Made by a program: the position numbers and the translations under genes. The notes under the pieces were generated by a model. The model saw only the letters and a program-made list of their open reading frames with translations, did not search any database and was not told the origin of the DNA. Shown here piece by piece: positions 1 to 5,241 of a DNA stretch of 5,241 bases; position 1 is the stretch's first letter, and each line of letters opens with the position of its first letter. Origin of the DNA: JAAAOZ01 sp964496595 (GTDB taxonomy: Bacteria; Chloroflexota; Anaerolineae; B4-G1; SLSP01); the NCBI GenBank assembly GCA_964496595.1, contig CAZCAI010000236.1, positions 1 to 5,241 on the forward strand, given 5' to 3'.

Positions 1-64
1 CCTTATTTTCTACATATGACAAATGCAGTGAAGGTAACTAAGAGTGTTTACACCCTTTTTAATT

Positions 65-69
65 GGAGG
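65..69 (+). promoter_or_regulatory. Ribosome binding site that fixes a GTG start
   Basis: GGAGG lies 6 bases before the GTG at 76. An in-frame ATG exists upstream at 16, but nothing like a Shine-Dalgarno precedes it. The ATG at 74 is out of frame and is followed at once by TGA. The GTG at 76 is therefore the best start for the nucleotidyltransferase gene. Confidence 0.7.
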
Positions 70-75
70 GACAAT

Positions 76-417
76 GTGAATACAAAACGGACAGAACCCT
101 CAACAGCGGAAACCTTAGTTGATATCATAACGCAGGCCGTTGCACCCGATCAAGTCATCCTCTTCGGCTCTCAAGCGCAGGGAACGTCCAACCAGGCAAG
201 CGATTACGATTTTCTGGTTGTAATGTCCCATGTAAAAAACGAGCGGCAGATTTCGCGCCGTATCTATCGCGCGTTCCTTGAACATCACGTCGACGTCGCC
301 GTGGACATCATCGTCGTCGATGCAGAGAAACTATCCCAACGCCGCGATACGCCGGGCTTGATCTATCATCAGGCCCTGGCGGAAGGAGAGGTCTGCTATG
401 ACCGTGCCGCCAGTTGA
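76..417 (+). CDS. MNT-type nucleotidyltransferase (MntA-like putative antitoxin)
   Basis: This is a small (113 aa) cytoplasmic protein of the minimal nucleotidyltransferase fold, DNA polymerase beta superfamily. The signature GSX10DXD is visible: FGSQAQG begins at residue 30, and Asp43 and Asp45 lie in SDYD. A likely third metal-ligand Asp is Asp77 in the strand VAVDIIV. In characterised MNT/HEPN pairs the MNT protein transfers nucleotides from ATP to its HEPN partner and so neutralises it; that role is inferred here from family and context. The catalytic Asp residues are intact, so the enzyme is probably active. I chose the GTG start because of the GGAGG 6 bases upstream; the upstream ATG at 16 would add 20 residues that do not look like the fold. 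The 3' end overlaps the HEPN gene by 20 bases, which suggests translational coupling. The fold call is strong, the antitoxin role moderate. Confidence 0.88.
   Translation: MNTKRTEPSTAETLVDIITQAVAPDQVILFGSQAQGTSNQASDYDFLVVMSHVKNERQISRRIYRAFLEHHVDVAVDIIVVDAEKLSQRRDTPGLIYHQALAEGEVCYDRAAS
384..388 (+). promoter_or_regulatory. Ribosome binding site of the HEPN gene, inside the upstream gene
   Basis: AGGAG, within GGAAGGAGAGG, lies 9 bases before the ATG at 398. It is embedded in the last codons of the nucleotidyltransferase gene. It supports the overlapping start and coupled translation of the pair. Confidence 0.6.
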
Positions 418-817
418 GATATGGTTGCAACGTGCCAGAAGTAACCTCGCCATCGCTCGGACAGGGCAACAAGAACACGTTCTGCTGGAAGATCTATGCT
501 TCGAGGCTCAACAAGCCGCCGAGAAAGCGCTCAAGGCATTGCTGATCCATCTAAGTGGCGAGTACCCGCGCACTCATGCCTTCACCCTGCTGTTAACCCG
601 TCTTGAAACCCTCCAAGAGGTGCCGCCGTCCATTCGCGAGGTCGTAGAGCTATCGGATTATGCCGTGCAAATGCGGTATCCAGGCGATTATTATCCAGTC
701 AGCAACGAGGAATATGAGAGAGCACTAGAGCTGGCTGCCAGAGTACTGGCGTGGGTAACTGCCCAAATCGAGCAACAAGAAAATTCTCAAGAGCCTGACA
801 ACACCCCAAATACATGA
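398..817 (+). CDS. HEPN domain protein (putative toxin partner of MNT)
   Basis: This is a 139-aa all-helical protein of the HEPN superfamily (the PF05168-like branch, by pattern). An N-terminal helix (WLQRARSNLAIA, from residue 9) is followed by the hallmark helix FEAQQAAEKALKALL (residues 35-49), then a PRTHAFTLLL segment (57-66), and finally YAVQMRYPGDYYPV (88-101) leading into a last helix. HEPN partners of MNT proteins are generally RNases or ATP-binding toxins restrained by nucleotidylation. The canonical RX4-6H RNase motif is not visible; the only nearby match to its parts is RTH (58-60), with too short a spacing. The protein may therefore act by another route or be a non-RNase HEPN. 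RYPGDYY holds tyrosines that could accept nucleotides, which is inference. The last 13 or so residues are polar and probably disordered. The gene overlaps the preceding one by 20 bases and is almost certainly co-transcribed with it. Confidence 0.87.
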   Translation: MTVPPVEIWLQRARSNLAIARTGQQEHVLLEDLCFEAQQAAEKALKALLIHLSGEYPRTHAFTLLLTRLETLQEVPPSIREVVELSDYAVQMRYPGDYYPVSNEEYERALELAARVLAWVTAQIEQQENSQEPDNTPNT

Positions 818-835
818 AAGTGGCACTCTCACCCG

Positions 836-863
836 TTGACTTCCCCCTCCCCTTCGTTATACT
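836..863 (+). promoter_or_regulatory. Candidate sigma70-type promoter for the vWA operon
   Basis: The -35 box TTGACT (836-841) and the -10 box TATACT (858-863) each match 5 of 6 consensus bases and are separated by 16 bases. The spacer is pyrimidine-rich. The site lies just after the HEPN stop and faces the vWA gene, so transcription would begin near 870 and give a leader of about 185 bases. The host's sigma-factor preference is unknown, so this rests on sequence match alone. Confidence 0.55.
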
Positions 864-931
864 TTGATCCAGCAGCAACTCAACCCGATCACATTCGTAT
901 CTTATTGACGAGGCCGTTCCAAGAAAATAAA

Positions 932-982
932 CCTCCCAAATACAAGCGATCTTCCCAGGAAAAAGCATCTGGTTTGGAAGGT
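932..982 (+). repeat. Imperfect inverted repeat in the vWA leader
   Basis: CCTCCCAAA (932-940) pairs with TTTGGAAGG (974-982) at 8 of 9 positions across a 33-base loop. A partly overlapping pair, TTCCAA (917-922) and TTGGAA (992-997), could extend or compete with it. It lies in the leader downstream of the promoter candidate and about 75 bases before the vWA start. It could be an RNA structure or an operator. It matches no riboswitch class I know and may be chance in an AT-richer stretch. Confidence 0.25.
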
Positions 983-1045
983 TTTAAATTTTGGAACTAC
1001 CTGAGACATTGCTATAAACATCATCGCATTCACAGAAGGAAAATT

Positions 1046-1050
1046 GGAGG
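1046..1050 (+). promoter_or_regulatory. Ribosome binding site deciding the vWA start
   Basis: GGAGG lies 5 bases before the ATG at 1056. A TTG at 1044 is in the same frame, but it sits on the ribosome binding site itself and is not a credible start. Confidence 0.75.
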
Positions 1051-1055
1051 AAAAA

Positions 1056-1787
1056 ATGAACAAACGACCTGGTGGTGAATTATCGACGCGCCCGCTGCAC
1101 TTTATCTGGATTGCCGACGGCTCCGGCTCGATGCAGAGCGACGGCAAGATCCAAGCCCTGAACATGGCCATCCGCGAAGCGATCCCGCACATGCAGAAGG
1201 TCGCTTCTGAGAACCCCAACGCGCAGGTGCTCGTGCGCGCCATCAAATTCTCCAGCGGCGCGCAATGGCACATCTCGCAGCCCACGCCCGTGGAGGATTT
1301 TAAGTGGGATGATCTGGAGGCCGACGGCGTCACCGATATGGGCAAGGCGCTTTTGATGGTCGCCGAGCAGTTGGCAATCCCGCCGATGACGGATCGCGCG
1401 CTGCCGCCGGTGCTGGTGCTGATCTCCGATGGGCAGCCGACGGACAGCTACGAGAAGGGCCTCAAGGAGCTGATGGAGAAGCCGTGGGGCAAGAAGGCCG
1501 TGCGCATCGCCATCGCCATCGGCCAGGACGCCGATTACGAGGTGCTGCAAAAGTTCATCGGCCACGTGGAGATCAAGCCGTTGCAGGCCAACAACCCGGA
1601 GGCGCTCGTCAACTACATCAAGTGGGTCTCCACCGCCGTCCTCAAATCTGCCTCGTCGCCGGCCAGCCAGGCAGCCGCCGCGACGCCCGGCGCCAACGTC
1701 CCGGTGCCGACGGCGCCCCCGGCGATGCCCACCGCGACCGGCGGCGACGATGACGACGGCCCCGCGACCGTCGACGACGTCTGGTAG
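1056..1787 (+). CDS. von Willebrand factor A protein, TerY/YegL-like
   Basis: This is a 243-aa cytoplasmic vWA domain protein with no signal peptide or membrane segment. The domain covers about residues 13-198. The metal-ion-dependent adhesion site (MIDAS) is complete: DGSGS (Asp21, Ser23, Ser25), Thr93 in DGVTDMG, and Asp125 in LISDGQPTD. This indicates Mg-dependent ligand binding and not catalysis. ISDGQPTD and the spacing resemble the TerY/YegL family, which is encoded with a PP2C phosphatase and a kinase in TerY-P triads. From about residue 200 an Ala/Pro-rich linker leads to a short acidic end, GGDDDDGPATVDDVW, which may be a docking peptide (inference). The phosphatase gene starts 5 bases after the stop, so the two are surely one transcript and probably act together. 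The vWA call is firm; assignment to the TerY/YegL branch is by motif and neighbour only. Confidence 0.92.
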   Translation: MNKRPGGELSTRPLHFIWIADGSGSMQSDGKIQALNMAIREAIPHMQKVASENPNAQVLVRAIKFSSGAQWHISQPTPVEDFKWDDLEADGVTDMGKALLMVAEQLAIPPMTDRALPPVLVLISDGQPTDSYEKGLKELMEKPWGKKAVRIAIAIGQDADYEVLQKFIGHVEIKPLQANNPEALVNYIKWVSTAVLKSASSPASQAAAATPGANVPVPTAPPAMPTATGGDDDDGPATVDDVW

Positions 1788-1792
1788 ACAAG

Positions 1793-2920
1793 ATGCACAC
1801 AGCACCAGAATGGCGCGTGTTAGGCCACTCGGTGCGGGGCGCGGCCCATCTTCGATCCGGGCTGCCTAATCAGGACGCCATCCACTGGCTGCCGGCCACG
1901 CGCGTCGGCCCGCCGCTGATCCTCACGGTCTCCGATGGGCACGGCAGCGCCAAGAACTTCCGCAGCGATGTGGGATCGGACCTGGCGGTCCGGCAGACGG
2001 CGTGGCTGATCCAGGATCTGCTAGATGGGCAGCCCGACCCCGCCAACCTCTCCACGATCAAGCGCACCGCCGAGGAGCGCTTGCCGCAGGAGATCGTGCG
2101 GCAGTGGCGGGAGGCCATCGCCAGCCATCATCGCAAGAATCCGTTTACATCCGCCGAACTGCGCGCTTTGGAAGAGGAGAAGGGACTGGCCGCGCGCCGT
2201 CAAGTCGAAGCGACGCCGCGCCTGGCGTATGGCGCGACCATTCTCTGCGTCCTGGCGACCGCCGATTTCATCCTCTACCTTCAGCTTGGCGATGGGGACA
2301 TCCTCACGGTGAGCGAGGCGGGCGAGGTGCAGCGACCGTTGCGCAAGGACGCGCGCCTCTTCGCCAACGAGACGACCTCGCTCTGCACGGAGGATGCGTG
2401 GCGCGATGTCCGGTTCCGCTTCCAGGCGATCTTCGGCGCGCCGCCGGCGCTGATCATGCTCGCCACCGATGGCTACGCCAACTCCTTCGTCAACGACACA
2501 GCCTTCTTCAAAGTGGGCAGCGATCTGCTTGCGATTCTGCGCGAGGACGGCCCAAAGGTCATCGAGGCCAATCTGCCGGCGTGGCTCAGCGAGGCGTCGG
2601 AGGCGGGCAGCGGCGACGACATCACGTTGGGCCTGCTCTACCGCACGCATCTTCCGCCCGCGCTCGCGCCCAAGGTCGATGAAGCTGCTGATGAGGACGA
2701 AGCGACTAGCCCTGAACCGCCGGAAACGGAGGTCGAAGCAACGCACCCCACACCCACAACATCCTCACCCTCCGAATCTGAACCAGCAACGCCAGAAGCG
2801 CCGCCATCCTCCCAACGCCTGGCCCCGCGCCGCGCCAAAATCGACCAAAAGGAGAAAGCCACCGGCCCACGCGAGCCGAGCAAATCCTTAGACGAGTTAC
2901 TTTCGGATACCCGTTCGTAG
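1793..2920 (+). CDS. PP2C-family Ser/Thr protein phosphatase, PphC/YegK-like, with disordered C-terminal tail
   Basis: This is a 375-aa protein with a metal-dependent PP2C-type phosphatase domain over residues 7-284. Expected motifs appear in order: SVRGAAH then NQDA (Asp28), SDGHGSA (Asp48, Gly49), LGDGDI (165-170), ATDGYANSF (Asp226) and GDDIT (Asp275, Asp276). The metal-binding Asp residues are therefore all present and the enzyme is probably active, removing phosphate from Ser/Thr. The SVRG(A/T)xH...NQDA opening is typical of the PphC/YegK-type branch found beside vWA proteins. An insert of about 60 residues rich in charged helix (about 80-140) separates early and late motifs. Residues 285-375 form a Pro/Glu/Ser/Thr-rich tail that turns basic near the end and finishes in SLDELLSD; it is likely disordered. 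There is no clear Shine-Dalgarno, so translation is probably coupled to the vWA gene 5 bases upstream. The substrate is unknown. Confidence 0.9.
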   Translation: MHTAPEWRVLGHSVRGAAHLRSGLPNQDAIHWLPATRVGPPLILTVSDGHGSAKNFRSDVGSDLAVRQTAWLIQDLLDGQPDPANLSTIKRTAEERLPQEIVRQWREAIASHHRKNPFTSAELRALEEEKGLAARRQVEATPRLAYGATILCVLATADFILYLQLGDGDILTVSEAGEVQRPLRKDARLFANETTSLCTEDAWRDVRFRFQAIFGAPPALIMLATDGYANSFVNDTAFFKVGSDLLAILREDGPKVIEANLPAWLSEASEAGSGDDITLGLLYRTHLPPALAPKVDEAADEDEATSPEPPETEVEATHPTPTTSSPSESEPATPEAPPSSQRLAPRRAKIDQKEKATGPREPSKSLDELLSDTRS

Positions 2921-2936
2921 CCAGGCATCCGCTACG
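2916..2936 (+). other. Small hairpin over the phosphatase stop codon
   Basis: CGTAGC (2916-2921) pairs with GCTACG (2931-2936), and GG (2924-2925) can pair with CC (2929-2930) inside it, leaving a two-base bulge. The left arm contains the TAG stop. No T-run follows, so it is not a standard intrinsic terminator. The rest of the 116-base gap to 3036 holds no convincing promoter or other signal. Confidence 0.25.
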
Positions 2937-3036
2937 CGATGAAATGGCGTGTCGTCTCTCTTATACGCTTCGCGACGCTACTCCATTCACTAGGTTCATT
3001 ACGTAGCTGACTACAAACTGAAGGCCCACTGACACC

Positions 3037-4473
3037 GTGAACGATTTACCCCGACAAAAACTCCGCGAGATCGTTGCCCGCTATGGGAAAGACGTGGTGG
3101 AAGATCCCCGCCGCTGCCGCGCGTTCCTGTTGGATTATTGCGGCGCGCACCGGCGCGAGGTCTTCGTGCTGGTCACGGCGCAGGAGGAGCGCGTCGCCAA
3201 CGACCTGCAGGAGATCTCGCGGAGCATCCCGCTGGCGGTCTTGGTGGCCCAGCTCACCCAGCGCCTGATCCACAATCGCGCGCTGGATGAGAGCGCCGCC
3301 CGCTGGGCCGTGCTCTCCTGGGCCTACGCCCTCGGCTACGACATCGAAGGGCTGAAGCAGCAGGTGAAGCAGGTGGCAGAGGAGCTACCGCGCCCGGTCG
3401 CGCCGCCCATCAAGCCCAAACCCAAGCCGGAGCCGAAGCCGCCCTCCAACACCTTCGACGCGCCCCACGCCGTGGAGGTCTTTATCCAGCCGCAGAACCA
3501 ACCGGAGGCGCGTTGGGAGAAGCTGGGGCAGATGCCTGGCGCGCTCACCGTGCCGCCGGATCACGCCGTCGGCCTCCATCCCTTGGATATTGAGCCGGAG
3601 GCGTTGCCCGGCTGGCTGCACGCCCTGCCGATGCCCAAGCGCGTCCGCTGGTTGGATTTGGACAAGTGCGCCACCGATGGTGCGCTGGCCGCGCTCGCGC
3701 GCCTCTCGCGGCTACGGACGCTGGAACTCGATAACAGCCCCGCGCTCACCGACGCCGGGCTGCGCCATCTGGCGACGCTGCCCGACCTGCGGAGCCTCAA
3801 TTTGGCGTGGTGCACGCGCCTCTCCGACGCGGGCATCGCGCAGATCACCACGCTCCGCGCGCTCACCGATCTCAACCTCTCGTGGCTCAGCCTCACGGAC
3901 GCCGGGCTGGCCCACGTCACGGCGCTGCCGCGCCTCTCCAACCTCACGCTGCGGGAGTGCAAGCACCTCACCGACGCGGGGATGTCCTACCTGGCGACGA
4001 TGGCGCACCTGCGCAAGCTCAACCTCTCCGGCGTCGCCGCGCTCACCGACGCAGGGATCGGCTACCTCACCGATCAGCCGCGCTTCACCCTGCTCGATCT
4101 CTCCCGCTGCCAGCAGCTCACCAACCGCGCGCTGCGCCACGTGCAGAAATTCCGCCGCCTGACCTACTTGGATCTCTCGTGGGATACGAAGATCGACGAC
4201 AGCGGCCTGCGCCACATCGCCGCGCTGACCCAGCTTTCCAGCCTGCACTTAGCTCACCTGCCGATCACCAATCGCGGCCTGGGGTATCTGCGCGATCTCT
4301 CCGACCTGATCTACCTGGATCTCTCGTGGTGCGAGAACCTCACGGATCGCGGGCTTTCCGTCCTGAATCGAATGGACAAGTTAGCCTACCTCAACCTCAA
4401 AGGCTGCCGGCGCGTCAGCCGGCGCGCGATCTCCCGGCTCCAGCGCCGAGGGCAATTGCACGTCTTCCACTGA
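3037..4473 (+). CDS. Leucine-rich-repeat protein with N-terminal helical domain
   Basis: This is a 478-aa, apparently cytoplasmic protein with no signal peptide or transmembrane segment. Residues 8-100 form an alpha-helical domain (LREIVARYGKDV, DPRRCRAFLLDYCG, and ARWAVLSWAYALG at its end). I recognise this as an N-terminal module recurring in multidomain cyanobacterial and Chloroflexota proteins, but I cannot name its family with certainty. A Lys/Pro linker (about 117-137) and a short beta-like module (about 145-200, with PGALTVPPDHAVGL) follow. Eleven leucine-rich repeats of 22-25 residues then cover 202-471, with consensus LxxLxLxxCxxLTDAGLxxLxxL. That is the cysteine-containing, RNI/F-box-like class, expected to form a curved protein-binding surface. 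The start is a GTG with only a weak GAAGG 12 bases upstream; no better in-frame start is evident. The position after the vWA and PP2C genes suggests a partner or sensor role in that system, which is inference. Confidence 0.87.
   Translation: MNDLPRQKLREIVARYGKDVVEDPRRCRAFLLDYCGAHRREVFVLVTAQEERVANDLQEISRSIPLAVLVAQLTQRLIHNRALDESAARWAVLSWAYALGYDIEGLKQQVKQVAEELPRPVAPPIKPKPKPEPKPPSNTFDAPHAVEVFIQPQNQPEARWEKLGQMPGALTVPPDHAVGLHPLDIEPEALPGWLHALPMPKRVRWLDLDKCATDGALAALARLSRLRTLELDNSPALTDAGLRHLATLPDLRSLNLAWCTRLSDAGIAQITTLRALTDLNLSWLSLTDAGLAHVTALPRLSNLTLRECKHLTDAGMSYLATMAHLRKLNLSGVAALTDAGIGYLTDQPRFTLLDLSRCQQLTNRALRHVQKFRRLTYLDLSWDTKIDDSGLRHIAALTQLSSLHLAHLPITNRGLGYLRDLSDLIYLDLSWCENLTDRGLSVLNRMDKLAYLNLKGCRRVSRRAISRLQRRGQLHVFH
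3640..4449 (+). repeat. Eleven tandem leucine-rich-repeat units in DNA
   Basis: Coding units of 66-75 bases follow one another with no interruption. Unit lengths in residues are 22, 25, 25, 24, 25, 25, 25, 25, 24, 25, 25. The best conserved block encodes LTDAG(L/I/M), and its DNA is near-identical between units (for example CTCACCGACGCGGGGATG at 3967-3984). Units 1 and 7-11 are more diverged (TNRAL, DDSGL, TNRGL, SRRAI), so the array is not freshly duplicated. Confidence 0.9.
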
Positions 4474-4505
4474 GTTATTTGAGCCGATTGAGCTAATTGA
4501 GCCGA
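4470..4505 (+). repeat. 9-base tandem repeat between the two LRR genes
   Basis: Three clear units, TTGAGCCGA (4479-4487), TTGAGCTAA (4488-4496) and TTGAGCCGA (4497-4505), follow a degenerate one, CTGAGTTAT (4470-4478), which contains the stop codon of the first LRR gene. Because the period is a multiple of three, TGA recurs in the same frame at 4471, 4480, 4489 and 4498. The repeat fills most of the 39-base gap before the next start. Confidence 0.75.
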
Positions 4506-4512
4506 TGCGAAG

Positions 4513-5241
4513 ATGACTCCCCACGGGCCGACGCTGCACGATCATCCCCGCCACACGCTCCGCCAGATTGTCGCTGCCTACGGCCCGGACATCCTGCGCG
4601 ATGTGCGTCGCACGCGCGCGCTGCTGAAGGATCTGTGTAGCGCCCACCAGGCCGAAATCAATCTGCTGGTGATGGCGCTCCAGGCCAACGTCCCCGCCGA
4701 ATTGCAAACCACCCCGCCCGGCGTGCCCTACCCGCTCCAGGTGGGCCGCCTGGTGCATCGGATGCAGGTGAGCTACTTCCTGCCGGCAGCTCCCGCGCGC
4801 TGGGCCGTCAAGGCCTGCGCCCACGCCTTAGATCTGACGCCGCCCACGCCGACGCCTCGCACCTTCACCTCCACGCTGACGTTGGCCGTCCAAAGCCGGC
4901 CCCTCACCCACCCGACGCCGCCGTGGTCGGGCGCGGGCACGACGCCCGGCAGCGTCGCCCTGCCCGCCGATCACGAGGTGCGCCTCACGGCCTACGTCGA
5001 TGACGCCGCGCTGACCACGTTAGTCCGAGAGTGCGAGGCCTTCGGCGCGATCCAGGCCTTGGATCTGGCGCACAGCCCCCTCACCGACGCGGGCGTCGCG
5101 GCGCTGGGGCCGCTCCACGACCTGCGCGAGCTATCGCTGGCCCAGTGCCGGTCGCTCACCGACGCGGGGATGGCCGTGCTGCCCCGGCTGCCGCACCTGG
5201 CCGCGCTCAATCTGGCCCGCTGCGGGGAGATCACCGATCAG
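4513..5241 (+). CDS. Second leucine-rich-repeat protein, paralogue of the first (3' end outside window)
   Basis: An open frame of 243 codons runs from the ATG at 4513 to the window edge without a stop, so the protein is partial. Residues 15-108 repeat the N-terminal helical domain of the upstream gene: LRQIVAAYGPDIL against LREIVARYGKDVV, and ARWAVKACAHAL against ARWAVLSWAYAL. A Thr/Pro linker (109-120) replaces the Lys/Pro linker. A pre-LRR module carrying PGSVALPADHEVRL (145-158) follows, then leucine-rich repeats from about 179: two full units (23 and 25 residues) and a third cut off after 17. The repeat consensus is LxLAxCxxLTDAGMAxL. There is no strong Shine-Dalgarno (only GCGAAG close to the start), so coupling to the upstream gene 39 bases away is likely. 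The ATG at 4505 fails because a TGA follows two codons later. Function is unknown; protein-protein recognition is inferred from the repeats. Confidence 0.85.
   Translation, partial: MTPHGPTLHDHPRHTLRQIVAAYGPDILRDVRRTRALLKDLCSAHQAEINLLVMALQANVPAELQTTPPGVPYPLQVGRLVHRMQVSYFLPAAPARWAVKACAHALDLTPPTPTPRTFTSTLTLAVQSRPLTHPTPPWSGAGTTPGSVALPADHEVRLTAYVDDAALTTLVRECEAFGAIQALDLAHSPLTDAGVAALGPLHDLRELSLAQCRSLTDAGMAVLPRLPHLAALNLARCGEITDQ

Noticed and set aside
16..75. Upstream in-frame ATG extending the nucleotidyltransferase by 20 residues
   Set aside because: No ribosome binding site precedes it, while the GTG at 76 has GGAGG at ideal spacing; the extra residues do not fit the start of the fold.
836..1078. 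80-codon + strand open frame in the gap before the vWA gene
   Set aside because: It begins on the -35 box of the promoter candidate, has no ribosome binding site, a low-complexity basic translation, and runs into the vWA gene in another frame.
1080..1805. Long minus-strand open frame opposite the vWA gene (241 codons)
   Set aside because: It mirrors a GC-rich gene with strong codon bias; the translation is Arg/Gly/His-rich with no domain signature.
2021..2746. Long minus-strand open frame opposite the phosphatase gene
   Set aside because: It is a shadow of the PP2C gene caused by high third-position GC; the + strand frame carries all PP2C motifs in order.
2961..2966. TTATAC as a -10 box for the first LRR gene
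   Set aside because: No acceptable -35 box lies 16-18 bases upstream.
2931..2977. Degenerate direct repeat GCTACGCGATG / GCTTCGCGACG in the gap after the phosphatase gene
   Set aside because: Two copies only, 9 of 11 bases matching, in GC-rich sequence; chance is a sufficient explanation.
3712..4248. Minus-strand and alternative-frame open frames with repeated patterns in the LRR region
   Set aside because: The periodicity is inherited from the LRR units read in the wrong frame.
4470..4505. CRISPR-like array
   Set aside because: Units are 9 bases and directly adjacent, with no spacers.
4381..4824. Minus-strand open frame spanning the junction of the two LRR genes
   Set aside because: It overlaps two well-supported + strand genes and has no recognisable domain or ribosome binding site.

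Overview
The window looks like bacterial chromosome from a GC-rich, environmentally flexible lineage. Chloroflexota is my best guess, with filamentous cyanobacteria or planctomycetes as alternatives. The guess rests on the mix of gene families (an MNT/HEPN pair, a TerY/YegL-like von Willebrand A protein, a PphC-like PP2C phosphatase, and leucine-rich-repeat proteins with a shared N-terminal helical domain) and not on any marker gene. All supported genes lie on the + strand.

Left part (1-817): a two-gene nucleotidyltransferase/HEPN module of the minimal toxin-antitoxin type. The genes overlap by 20 bases. This part is visibly less GC-rich than what follows and is probably a separate, mobile-style cassette.

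Middle (818-1055): a 238-base gap with a good sigma70-type promoter candidate (TTGACT, 16-base spacer, TATACT), followed by a leader of roughly 185 bases with an imperfect inverted repeat.

Right part (1056-5241): four consecutive genes. A vWA protein with an intact metal-binding (MIDAS) signature is followed after 5 bases by a PP2C-type Ser/Thr phosphatase with a long disordered tail. After a 116-base gap come two paralogous proteins that share an N-terminal alpha-helical domain, a linker, a short pre-LRR module and 24-25-residue leucine-rich repeats. The second LRR gene starts at 4513 and runs off the end of the window still open. vWA plus PP2C is the core of the TerY-P type signalling triads (vWA, phosphatase, kinase) known from Ter-linked and yegI-yegK-yegL-like loci. 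Here the kinase is not in the window and the LRR proteins occupy the downstream positions.

The working model is inferred: a phosphorylation-dependent sensing or stress/defence locus in which the vWA protein scaffolds, the phosphatase resets, and the LRR proteins recognise partners. The most unusual sequence detail is the 39-base gap between the two LRR genes. Together with the end of the first gene it forms about four 9-base units that place a TGA in the same frame every 9 bases, and the next gene starts in that same frame.
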